NCBI RefSeq assembly: GCF_938045535.1
Contig: NZ_CALIMQ010000010.1
Coordinates: forward strand, 1-15,020
Source of the DNA: an uncultured Campylobacter sp.
Lineage (GTDB): Bacteria > Campylobacterota > Campylobacteria > Campylobacterales > Campylobacteraceae
DNA length: 15,020 nt
Direction of reading: 5' to 3'
Made by a program: the position numbers and the translations under genes. Positions 7,198-14,303 of the stretch are shown here, piece by piece. Below the pieces are notes generated by a model that was not told the origin of the DNA, did no database searches, and saw nothing but the letters and a program-made list of their open reading frames with translations. Positions within the stretch are counted from its first letter, which is position 1. The number at the start of each line of letters is the position of its first letter.

Positions 7198-7716
7198 ATG
7201 AAAGCTTTAAAGCTTGCACTGGCTGCGGCGCTGGTGCTTAGTTTAGCAAACGCGGACGGCAAAGCCAAAGAGTTTAAATTTAGCGGCGCAAAAACTAGCG
7301 CGCTTTTAGCAAAGTGCAGCAAAAAGGACGCCGCCGCATGCTACGAAGCGGCGATGAGATACGAGCTGGGCGGTCGCGGCGTCGTGCGAAACCGCCTCAA
7401 AGCGCAGGGCTTTTTCGCAGACGCCTGCGAGCTCGCTACCCTCGCCGAGCGGATGCAGGGAGATAAAATGAGCGGCGCAGGTGGGCGCGCGATGAGCGAT
7501 CTGCGCGAGCGAGCCTGTCTGGGCAACGCCGCGGCGCTGGAGAGCTTCGCGAGCGGGCAGTGCCGCAGCCTCGTGATATACGACGAGCTTTGCGAGGGCG
7601 GCTCGCAGGAGGCGTGCGACAATCTGGCGCGGATGAAGCGCGAGGGCTGGGCGCCTAAGGAGAGCTGTAGCGAGGAGATAGTCGCAAAATTCGGCGACGG
7701 CAAGCCACAGAGATAA
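7198..7716 (+). CDS. Second exported cysteine-rich protein with degenerate Sel1-like repeats
   Basis: A protein of 172 residues with a clear type I signal peptide ending at ANA (17-19). The mature part has eight Cys, at 40, 48, 77, 107, 122, 132, 140 and 157. One repeat is readable at 40-77: C-x7-C, then YELGGRGVVRNRLKAQGFFADAC. A second C-x7-C pair at 132/140 keeps the CEGGSQEAC text, but the rest of that unit has drifted or been shortened. An even number of Cys in a periplasmic protein suggests disulfides. AAGGAG lies 6-7 nt before the ATG. No promoter of its own is evident, so it probably follows the preceding Sel1-like gene on one mRNA. It is likely a diverged duplicate of that gene or a partner binding the same target; the function is unknown. 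Confidence 0.78.
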   Translation: MKALKLALAAALVLSLANADGKAKEFKFSGAKTSALLAKCSKKDAAACYEAAMRYELGGRGVVRNRLKAQGFFADACELATLAERMQGDKMSGAGGRAMSDLRERACLGNAAALESFASGQCRSLVIYDELCEGGSQEACDNLARMKREGWAPKESCSEEIVAKFGDGKPQR

Positions 7717-7757
7717 AATTCCATTCTATTTTACGGCGATAAAATTTTTGGAATTTT
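7715..7757 (+). terminator. Candidate hairpin terminator after the Sel1-like pair
   Basis: AAAATTCCA at 7715-7723, overlapping the stop codon, is exactly complementary to TGGAATTTT at 7749-7757. Inside, ATTTTA (7728-7733) pairs with TAAAAT (7740-7745) around CGGCGA. The result is a long AT-rich stem-loop ending in T residues. It is weak in GC, so only a candidate. Confidence 0.35.
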
Positions 7758-7888
7758 AGCAAAATAAAATTTGCCGAAATTTTAGTAAAGCTCGACCGAA
7801 AGAGCGGCTAGGCGGGTTAAATTTCAAATTCCAAAGCGGATTTAAATTTGTGTCTTGAGTGGCGTCAATTTTTGGACTCAGCAAAGAT

Positions 7889-7894
7889 TATAAT
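7889..7894 (+). promoter_or_regulatory. Perfect TATAAT -10 box with no gene behind it
   Basis: TATAAT at 7889-7894 follows a T-rich stretch and the short inverted repeat TGAGT/ACTCA (7856-7860 and 7876-7880). No reading frame begins within 700 bases downstream, so any transcript would be noncoding or a very long leader. Confidence 0.35.
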
Positions 7895-7994
7895 TCGCGC
7901 GCTAAAACTTTAAAATTAAAAATCCCGTGTAACAGCTGGAGTTACAATTTTAAGAACTAGAATTTAAACAAAATCTGAAATTTAGTCGTGACGA

Positions 7995-8003
7995 TGATAT
8001 AAT
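7995..8003 (+). promoter_or_regulatory. Extended -10 promoter TGATATAAT in the gene-free spacer
   Basis: TG-N-TATAAT is the strongest extended -10 in the window. Transcription would start near 8010, just before the perfect 8-bp stem CGTAAAAT/ATTTTACG at 8022-8043 with a 6-nt loop. A small RNA is possible; none is recognised. Confidence 0.4.
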
Positions 8004-8633
8004 TTTTTAGAATTTCGCAAGCGTAAAATATCAAAATTTTACGTATCTACGTCGAGCCGCTCCAAAAAAGTGCGAAATTGGAATTTTAAACTACCGTCTT
8101 GTGCGAGGAGGCGATAATTTTAAGCAGCTAGAATTTCAATTAATGCGGCTTAAAATTCAAGCGTAACGGGCAAATGCGTGCATCGCAAGCGATGTATTTC
8201 AAATATGGGCTCAAGGCTCGCTAGACGCGGAATTTGAACGCCACGAGCGATAAATTTTAAAACGCCTATTTTAAAATTGCGAGGCGGGGATTTAAATTTA
8301 AGTGCGGTGAGCGATTAAATTGCAAAAGGAAGCTTAAATTTAAATATCGCAGCTCACAAATTATGCGATGAAATTTTGCGCCTAAATTCCGCAAAATTCG
8401 GCGCGCGATGAACGTTTGATGATATCGTAGTTAGATCATTAAACCAAGCTTCAATCACACTTAAAACCCTATTTACCGAGCACTCGCGCAAGCGGGTATT
8501 GCAAACCGCCGAAGTAAAAAAAGCCTGATCGGAAGCGTTTGTGGCGTATCCCAATCGACCACGCCCCATATTTTTGCTCTATAGCCTAGCTCGCGCACGA
8601 AATTTTAGATTTTGAAATTTAGCGCAAAAATAT

Positions 8634-8639
8634 TATAAT
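8634..8639 (+). promoter_or_regulatory. -10 box of the CoA-transferase gene
   Basis: TATAAT at 8634-8639 predicts a start near 8646 and a 22-nt leader. AGGA at 8658-8661 then lies six bases before the ATG at 8668. Confidence 0.55.
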
Positions 8640-8667
8640 TTCGCCCAAATCACGGCTAGGACGGAAA

Positions 8668-10176
8668 ATGAACTCACGCGTGCAAAACGAATATCTAAAA
8701 TCAAAAATTATGAGCGCCGAGAAAGCCTGCGAACTGATCCCAAATGGCGCATCGGTGGGCTTTAGCGGCTTTGTTGGGGCGGGCTGCGCACTAGCGCTGC
8801 CACAGGCTCTGGCGCAACGAGCGACAACGCTGCACAAAAAAGGCGAGCCCTATCAAATCGAAATTTTTACGGGCGCATCGACCGATCCGCTTTTAGACGG
8901 AGTTTTGGCAAAAGCAGGTGCCGTGAGCTTTCGCGTGCCGTTTTTTACGGATGCCGATATGCGCCGTGCGATAAATAGCGGCGCCGTGCGATACACGGAC
9001 GTGCATCTATCAAGCCTTGCCGCGCAGCTTAAAGCTGGCTTTTTTCCACATCTAAACTTTGCCGTGATCGAAGTGGTGGCGATTAAAGAAAGCGGCGTGC
9101 TCGTGCCGTCCACGTCGCTAGGCAACAACCAAGCCTGGCTCGATATCGCCGATCGCGTGATTTTAGAAGTGAATTACTACCAGCCACTTGAGCTGGAGGG
9201 CATTCACGACGTTACAGATCTGCGCCTACCGCCGCATGCTGAGGATCTGCCGATCAAGCACGTAGGCGATCGCGTAGGTAACCCCTATATGCATGTAGAT
9301 CCCACCAAAGTAGTCGCTGTCATAGAGGCTAGGACGCATGATCGCGTCAATAATTTCACCGCCGTGGATGAAATTTCAAGTGCGATCGGGCGCAACGTCG
9401 TAAAATTCTTAAAAAACGAGGAGGCTTGTGGCAGACTTCCCGCAAAGAAGCTACTGCCGCTACAATCTGGTATCGGCAACGTTGCTAACGCCGTGCTTAG
9501 CTCGCTACAAAATGCTGGCTACCAAGGGCTGCAATGCTACTCCGAGGTGATTCAAGACGGCATGCTAGATCTCATCAAAAGAGGCGTCGTAGGCACTGCA
9601 AGTGCCACAGCGCTATCGCTTAGCCCTGCAGGTGTCGAGGAATTTCAAAAAAACATCGATTTCTACCGCAAGCACATTATACTGCGTTCACAAGATGTCT
9701 CCAACTCGCCAGCACTCATCAGAAGGCTTGGCGTCGTATCGATGAATGGCATGCTAGAGGCAGACATCTACGGCAATGTAAACTCCACTAACGTCATGGG
9801 CTCGCAGATGAAAAATGGCATCGGCGGTAGCGGCGACTTCGCTCGCAACGGATATTTGTCGCTATTTCTTAGCCCGTCGCTAGCTAAAGGCGGCGCGATC
9901 AGCGCTATCGTGCCGTTCGTGAGTCACGTTGATCATACCGAGCACGACACTCAAGTCATCATCACCGAATACGGCATCGCCGATCTGCGCGGCAAATGCC
10001 CTCGTGAGCGTGCTCGCGCGATGATAAGCATCGCGCATCCCACTTACCAAGACGCGCTGAGAGATTATTTCGAGCGGGCATGTGCGCAGCCCTGTGCAGG
10101 GCATACTCCGCATATCCTAAGCGAGGCACTGTCGTGGCATCAAAGATTTAAAGATACGGGGAGCATGAAGGCTTAG
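8668..10176 (+). CDS. Succinyl-CoA:acetate CoA-transferase (acetyl-CoA hydrolase/transferase family)
   Basis: A cytoplasmic enzyme of 502 residues that would move CoA between succinyl-CoA and acetate, giving succinate and acetyl-CoA or the reverse. It aligns along its full length with the Acetobacter AarC/Clostridium Cat1 group: GFSGFVGAG (31-39), LPLQSGIGNVANAVL (263-277), YSEVIQDGML (291-300) with the catalytic Glu293, QDVSNSP, MNGMLEADIYGNVNSTNVMGSQMKNGIGGSGDFARNG, and the closing HTPHILSEALSWHQRF. All active-site text is intact and the length is normal. It is a single gene with its own promoter and a likely terminator. In an asaccharolytic respiring organism it could replace or bypass succinyl-CoA synthetase in the TCA cycle, or help in acetate use. 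Other CoA acceptors such as propionate cannot be excluded. Confidence 0.93.
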   Translation: MNSRVQNEYLKSKIMSAEKACELIPNGASVGFSGFVGAGCALALPQALAQRATTLHKKGEPYQIEIFTGASTDPLLDGVLAKAGAVSFRVPFFTDADMRRAINSGAVRYTDVHLSSLAAQLKAGFFPHLNFAVIEVVAIKESGVLVPSTSLGNNQAWLDIADRVILEVNYYQPLELEGIHDVTDLRLPPHAEDLPIKHVGDRVGNPYMHVDPTKVVAVIEARTHDRVNNFTAVDEISSAIGRNVVKFLKNEEACGRLPAKKLLPLQSGIGNVANAVLSSLQNAGYQGLQCYSEVIQDGMLDLIKRGVVGTASATALSLSPAGVEEFQKNIDFYRKHIILRSQDVSNSPALIRRLGVVSMNGMLEADIYGNVNSTNVMGSQMKNGIGGSGDFARNGYLSLFLSPSLAKGGAISAIVPFVSHVDHTEHDTQVIITEYGIADLRGKCPRERARAMISIAHPTYQDALRDYFERACAQPCAGHTPHILSEALSWHQRFKDTGSMKA

Positions 10177-10276
10177 AGCGAATTTGCTTGAGCTAATGCA
10201 TTAAAGCCTAAAATTTAAGCTCATTCTCGCTGAAAGCAAGAAAGTTTGCACTTAAAAATTCCGCCTGCATTTGAAA

Positions 10277-10321
10277 GCTCTATCGCTAATTAGAGCAAAG
10301 CTTGTTAAAATTTTTATTTTT
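10277..10321 (+). terminator. Candidate terminator of the CoA-transferase gene
   Basis: GCTCTA at 10277-10282 pairs exactly with TAGAGC at 10291-10296 around an 8-nt loop. The T-rich stretch TTAAAATTTTTATTTTT follows at 10305-10321. It lies 100 nt after the stop codon. Confidence 0.42.
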
Positions 10322-10630
10322 GCAAAGCTCGCGCGAAATGTTTATAAAATGAATGGATCGAAATTTGCGCCATAAAATTTTAAAATTTGCAGGCGGATTT
10401 AAGGCGCGGAATTTAAAATTTATCGCTACGGAATTTTAAAATTTTGAACTTCGCAAAATTTCATCCATAAATCTGCTATCAAATTTTAAATTTAGCTCTC
10501 ACTTCATTTGCCATGCGCAAGCTTTTTTGGCAATTTAGCTATAAGGCGCGCCATAAGTTCGCGATAAAATCACGTAGTATTTGTCAAGATAAATTCCGTA
10601 TTAAAGCAGCAGCTTGCTAAATCAAAATTT
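10322..10630. other. AT-rich gene-free spacer
   Basis: No reading frame or RNA gene is recognised. The stretch contains further AATTTTAAAATTT palindromes (around 10376-10390 and 10430-10445) and nothing else that stands out. It separates the rightward CoA-transferase from the leftward-ending EAL operon, so a convergent junction without promoters is expected. Confidence 0.5.
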
Positions 10631-10649
10631 ATCGCCTTACGAAGGCGAT
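10631..10649 (-). terminator. Candidate terminator of the cbpA-hspR-peroxidase-EAL operon
   Basis: ATCGCCTT at 10631-10638 and AAGGCGAT at 10642-10649 form a perfect 8-bp stem with a 3-nt loop, 53 nt beyond the EAL gene stop. On the minus strand it is followed by AAATTTTGATTT, a modest U-run. Confidence 0.5.
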
Positions 10650-10701
10650 CTTTGGGCTATAAATTTAAAGAGGCGGGCTATAAAGTCGCGGCGAGATGAG
10701 G

Positions 10702-13122
10702 TTAGAATTTTATCCTCGAAGGCTCCATCGGCTTGCTGTAGAAGTAGCCTTGCATATATTTAATCCCCATCTCTTCTAAGATGATTGAAATTTCGTGGTT
10801 TTCTACGTATTCGGCGATGAGCTCGTAGCCCTGCTTGCGCGCGAAGTTAGCGATGGTTTCGACGATAGCGCGCGAGTTTTTGTCGTTTGCGATGTTTTTG
10901 ATGAGCGCTCCGTCGATCTTTATGTAATCCACGTCGAGCGTTAAAATTCTATAGTAGTTGGAGTATCCGCTGCCAAAATCGTCTATCGCGACCTTGCAGC
11001 CGTAGTTTTTGGCTACGGCGATGAAGCTTCTAAGACTCTCGTAATCGTCAAATTCCTCGCTTTCTAAAATTTCGATGAATAGATTTGAAGCATTTGGGCT
11101 GGATGCGAGCTTGCGCTCTAAAAGCTCTTTGATGCCTTCGTTTGCGATGTCAAAATATGAAAGATTTATGCTAAAGCAAGTTCCCGCGAAGCGGTCTAGC
11201 AAGCGAAAGGCTTCGTTTATTACGACCTGAGTTAGCGGGATGTAGAGAGAGGTTTGCTTTGCGATGTCGATAAACTCACCCGGGCAGCGCGTCTTGCTCG
11301 AGCGGTCGATTAGGCGGATTAGAATTTCATATACTAACGGAACATAATCACCGCCCTCGGTGCCGTAGGTGTTACCACTAGGATCGCGGTGGGTGATATC
11401 AAATATGGGCTGAACAAGCACAAAGACTTGATTTTTCTTGATCGCATTTTGAATGGTGTTGATCATAATCTGATTTTGCAGATATTTTTCCTCAATCGCA
11501 TTTGGGCGCGAGTAAAAGCCCACGTGCTCGTTTTTGCTCTGCGCCTCATACATCGCCATAACCGCCTGAAAGACCCTATTTGCGCCGCCCGCTACATCTG
11601 CACGCTCGCTCACGCCCATCGTGATATTTAAAGGCGCGGAGGCAAAGCCCTCGGTCGTATGGAGATTAAAAACCTTGTCGGTGAAGTATTTATTTATGAT
11701 CTCCACATCGCGCGCGACATTTAGCCCCTCGTAAAATAGGCAAAACTCATCCGATTGGATGCGAAAGATACTAGCTTTGATCTCGTGCGATTCGATACAC
11801 ATCGCAAGCGTACGCGCAAAGGAGCGCAGAATTTCATTCGTCGTCTCTGCCTTGTAAAAAAGCCGTAAATTTGCAAAATTTACGATAGTTATATAGATCG
11901 CTACGCCCGTTTTTTCGGCGTTTATTAGCTCATATAGCGCTGCTTCGTTGCCCTGGCCCGTAAGATGATCGATATAGACTTGATTGTTTAAGCTCTCCTT
12001 TGCGCTCGCAAGAGCTAGTTTCATAATCTCGCGCTCGCCGATGTCATGAGCGTAAAGCGCATATAGCGGCGGCTTGGATGCAGCAGCGATATTTGATAGC
12101 CTTAGGCTCACATCGGCTAGCTCGCCGTTTTTACGAAGCAGGCGCGTATCTTTGGCGCTTTTATTTACCATCGCAGGAAGTTCGGTCCCTTTATCTTTGG
12201 GCATCAAAACTCCAAGATCGCTCCCTTGTAGCTCGCTTTGTTCGTAGCCGCTTAAGCTAAGCGCGCTTTTATTGGCGTATAAAATTTTAAAGCTCTGATC
12301 TGCCAAAACTATCGCTTCGCCTGCTTGCTCGCATAGCGCGCGATAGGGCGCGAGGGCGCGTTTACTACGCAAAGCATCGGAATTTATGATGTAAGTAAGC
12401 AGTAAAAACGACAAAAACACCGCCGTGTAAAGCATCGTCATTTGCATAAACGAGCCGTAAAATTCCTCACTAGCGTAAGAAAATCGCTCGCGCAGGCTTG
12501 CGAAGCGCTCGTTTAGTAACGAGAGATTATCGCTTACAATGATATTTTGCCGCTCGAAATTCCTTAAAATTTGCCGCGCAATTCCTATAAACGCAGCTTC
12601 GTCGGGGCTTGACGCATCTGCGCTTTCTAGCGCACTTTTTAAAGCAGAGATCTCGGAGCGATTTTTATAATTAAGCCCTAAAATTTGAGAGTAGAGATTT
12701 GCTCTTTGCACATTTGTGCCACTGGATAAAAATTTTTGCTGCAGACTTTGAAAAAGGATTAAATTCTGCGAATTTAAAGCCCCAAGCTCGTCCAAAAGCG
12801 AAATCTTATCGCTAAAAGCGTTTCCGATCGCGCGCACATCGCTGCTAAGTCCGATTTTATCGATGATTTTGTCTTTTTGTAAAGCTTGCAGCACCTGATA
12901 GATGCCGCGCATATCGGCATTTGCGATCGAAAAGTCCCTTCTTGCGATCTTTGCATCAAATAATATATTTAAGCGGTTATCGGCGTTATCGATCAAAGCT
13001 AGCTCGCGCGAAATCGTGCTAAATCTCGCTACATCTCTTAGCGACGAGAAATAATTCCCGGCGATGATTATGCCTAATATCATAATCCCCACCATCAAAG
13101 CCCACATTATCTTATCTTTCAT
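10702..13122 (-). CDS. Membrane PAS-GGDEF(degenerate)-EAL protein, predicted c-di-GMP phosphodiesterase
   Basis: 806 residues. Membrane segments at about 6-25 and 227-247 enclose some 200 residues of helical periplasmic sensor domain. A PAS domain (about 262-370, ILYANKSALSLSGYE) follows, then GGDEF (about 383-540) and EAL (about 550-800). The GGDEF motif is degenerate: RIQSDEF (454-460) in place of RxGGDEF, and LTGQGNE for LTGLPNR, so cyclase activity is unlikely. The EAL domain keeps Glu599 (EIL), Asn653, Glu684, Asp714-Asp715 in DDFGSGY, Lys735, Glu771 and QGYFYSKP, so hydrolysis of c-di-GMP is expected. The ATG overlaps the upstream peroxidase-like gene by 11 nt and has GGAGG six bases before it, within that gene, indicating translational coupling. 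It is the last gene of the operon. The degenerate GGDEF may serve as a GTP-binding regulator, as in known tandem proteins. Confidence 0.92.
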   Translation of the reverse strand: MKDKIMWALMVGIMILGIIIAGNYFSSLRDVARFSTISRELALIDNADNRLNILFDAKIARRDFSIANADMRGIYQVLQALQKDKIIDKIGLSSDVRAIGNAFSDKISLLDELGALNSQNLILFQSLQQKFLSSGTNVQRANLYSQILGLNYKNRSEISALKSALESADASSPDEAAFIGIARQILRNFERQNIIVSDNLSLLNERFASLRERFSYASEEFYGSFMQMTMLYTAVFLSFLLLTYIINSDALRSKRALAPYRALCEQAGEAIVLADQSFKILYANKSALSLSGYEQSELQGSDLGVLMPKDKGTELPAMVNKSAKDTRLLRKNGELADVSLRLSNIAAASKPPLYALYAHDIGEREIMKLALASAKESLNNQVYIDHLTGQGNEAALYELINAEKTGVAIYITIVNFANLRLFYKAETTNEILRSFARTLAMCIESHEIKASIFRIQSDEFCLFYEGLNVARDVEIINKYFTDKVFNLHTTEGFASAPLNITMGVSERADVAGGANRVFQAVMAMYEAQSKNEHVGFYSRPNAIEEKYLQNQIMINTIQNAIKKNQVFVLVQPIFDITHRDPSGNTYGTEGGDYVPLVYEILIRLIDRSSKTRCPGEFIDIAKQTSLYIPLTQVVINEAFRLLDRFAGTCFSINLSYFDIANEGIKELLERKLASSPNASNLFIEILESEEFDDYESLRSFIAVAKNYGCKVAIDDFGSGYSNYYRILTLDVDYIKIDGALIKNIANDKNSRAIVETIANFARKQGYELIAEYVENHEISIILEEMGIKYMQGYFYSKPMEPSRIKF

Positions 13123-13984
13123 CCTGCGCCTCCGTCATCTCGCCCTTAAGTGTAGCCAAAAAGCTCATCAAAGCATCAAGCTCCCCATCGTTAAGATCGT
13201 ATTTTAGCAGATCCTTTGCGATCTGCCGCACCGCAAGACGCAAATCCGTCTGCCCGTTTACGTAAGGTGCGGTTTGCGTGATATTACGCAAGCTAGGCAC
13301 GCGGCGCAACTCAAATCCGTCGGAAGTGAACCTATGCCTAGGCGCATCCTCCTCTTCCGCGCTTGGGCGAATTTTAGTAAAACTGCCGGTGCCTAGGCTA
13401 ACGCCGTTGTGACATGCCGAGCACAGCCGCACAAAAAGCACATATCCGTTATATTCGGCATCATTTAGCTTAACCTCGCCGCGCAAAAATCGGTCAAATT
13501 TGGAATTTATCGCCGTTTTGGACTTTAAAAATTCCGCCAGCGCATCAATGAAGTTCGCCGTATTCGCCTCGCCGTAAGCACTTTTAAAAGCCTGCTTGTA
13601 GGCTAAATTCTTCCTGATAAGCTTTAAAATTCTATCTTCGCTCGCGTCCAGTTCATTCCCGCTAAAAACCGACGCCGCGATCCGCGCTTCAAAGCCCGCG
13701 AAATTATAATCGCCTAAGTAGCGGTCAAAATAATAAGAATTTATGAGCGTAGGCACGCGTCCATCGCGCACCGAAGCGCCCGAATCGTTTAGATAGAAGT
13801 TATGGCAGCTTTCGCAGGAGCGGCCTTTACTGCTAAATCTTACGTCGGTAAAAATTTTTGCGCCCAGCCGCGCCTTTTGTGGGTCGTATTTAGGCATCTC
13901 AAGCGGCGAGAAAAGATTGCCGCAAAGCCCCAAAACCGGCGCCAGGCTAAATATAAAACAGCTTAAAGCTCGCTTCAATCTCAT
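13112..13984 (-). CDS. Periplasmic di-haem cytochrome c peroxidase-like protein, atypical
   Basis: 290 residues with a signal peptide (1 to about 22) and two c-type haem sites, CESCH (57-61) and CSACH (188-192). The order and surrounding text (LGAKIFTDVRFS, PTLIN, VPSLRNITQTAPYV, LNDGELDALMSFLATLKGE) place it in the bacterial CcpA/MauG superfamily. It is shorter than usual enzymes of about 320-350. The segment after the first haem that normally carries the distal His (His71 in Pseudomonas CcpA) is missing, the protein has no Trp at all, and the Met that ligates the second haem appears to be Ile255. Peroxidase chemistry may therefore be lost or changed. It starts 38 nt inside hspR, with only a weak ribosome site, and overlaps the EAL gene by 11 nt. 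A start at Met30 would lose the export signal. The family call is firm; the function is open. Confidence 0.88.
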   Translation of the reverse strand: MRLKRALSCFIFSLAPVLGLCGNLFSPLEMPKYDPQKARLGAKIFTDVRFSSKGRSCESCHNFYLNDSGASVRDGRVPTLINSYYFDRYLGDYNFAGFEARIAASVFSGNELDASEDRILKLIRKNLAYKQAFKSAYGEANTANFIDALAEFLKSKTAINSKFDRFLRGEVKLNDAEYNGYVLFVRLCSACHNGVSLGTGSFTKIRPSAEEEDAPRHRFTSDGFELRRVPSLRNITQTAPYVNGQTDLRLAVRQIAKDLLKYDLNDGELDALMSFLATLKGEMTEAQDER

Positions 13985-14291
13985 CGCTTATCATCCCGCT
14001 TCTAACCCGCTTTTTCAAAAGCTCCTCGATCTCGCGCTCATACTCAGCGATCCTTTCTTGCAAGTGAAAGATCACGTCCACGCCCGCAAGATTGACGCCA
14101 AGCTCCTTTGTAAGGTTTAAAATCATGCGTATGCGGTCCATATCGTGCGCCGAATATAGTCGCATATTGCCCTCGGTGCGACCCGGGCTCACAAGCCCTT
14201 CGCGCTCGTATTGACGTATTGTTTGAGGATGAATATCCAAGACCTTCGAGACTATCGATATGAGATAAACCGGCTCATCGTAATCATGCAT
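13947..14291 (-). CDS. hspR: HspR, MerR-family heat-shock repressor
   Basis: A DNA-binding protein of 114 residues that represses chaperone operons. The MerR helix-turn-helix and wing are clear: YLISIVSKVLDIHPQTIRQYEREGL (9-33) then SPGRTEGNMRLYSAHDMDRI (35-54). A coiled region at 73-95 (LQERIAEYEREIEELLKKR) follows. Length and text match HspR of Campylobacter and Helicobacter, where it binds HAIR sites (CTTGAGT-N7-ACTCAAG) before its own operon and others, with CbpA as modulator in Helicobacter. AAGGAGG lies seven bases before the ATG. The gene begins 12 nt after cbpA. The operon promoter, where its binding site should be, is outside the window. Confidence 0.93.
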   Translation of the reverse strand: MHDYDEPVYLISIVSKVLDIHPQTIRQYEREGLVSPGRTEGNMRLYSAHDMDRIRMILNLTKELGVNLAGVDVIFHLQERIAEYEREIEELLKKRVRSGMISDEIEASFKLFYI

Positions 14292-14303
14292 TTTGATGCC
14301 TCC

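Larger units (their letters stand above)
7758..8633. other. Long spacer without a convincing gene
   Basis: Nearly 900 bases hold no protein gene I can support. The only longer open frame (8354-8569, minus) has no recognisable family or ribosome binding site. Present are AATTTTAA-type motifs, small hairpins (GTAAC/GTTAC at 7929-7945; CGTAAAAT/ATTTTACG at 8022-8043; CATCGC/GCGATG near 8180), two promoter-like -10 boxes listed separately, and an imperfect 20-bp direct repeat at 7946-7965 and 8116-8136. It may be a decayed gene region or carry small RNAs. Confidence 0.5.

Noticed and set aside
7341..7724. 127-codon frame on the minus strand opposite the second Sel1-like gene
   Set aside because: It has a Ser/Arg/Pro-rich translation without any known motif; the plus-strand gene has a signal peptide, RBS and Cys repeats.
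7854..7881. CTTGAGT followed by ACTCAG, like a HAIR site for HspR
   Set aside because: The half-sites are 15 bases apart instead of 7 and the second half deviates (ACTCAGC for ACTCAAG); only TGAGT/ACTCA pairs.
7758..8633. A tRNA or known structured RNA in the long spacer
   Set aside because: No GGTTCGAATC-like T-arm, no cloverleaf pairing and no recognisable tmRNA, SRP or 6S features were found by eye.
10654..10684. Direct repeat GGGCTATAAA at 10654-10663 and 10675-10684
   Set aside because: Only 10 bp, two copies, just past the EAL gene end; probably chance or a minor duplication.
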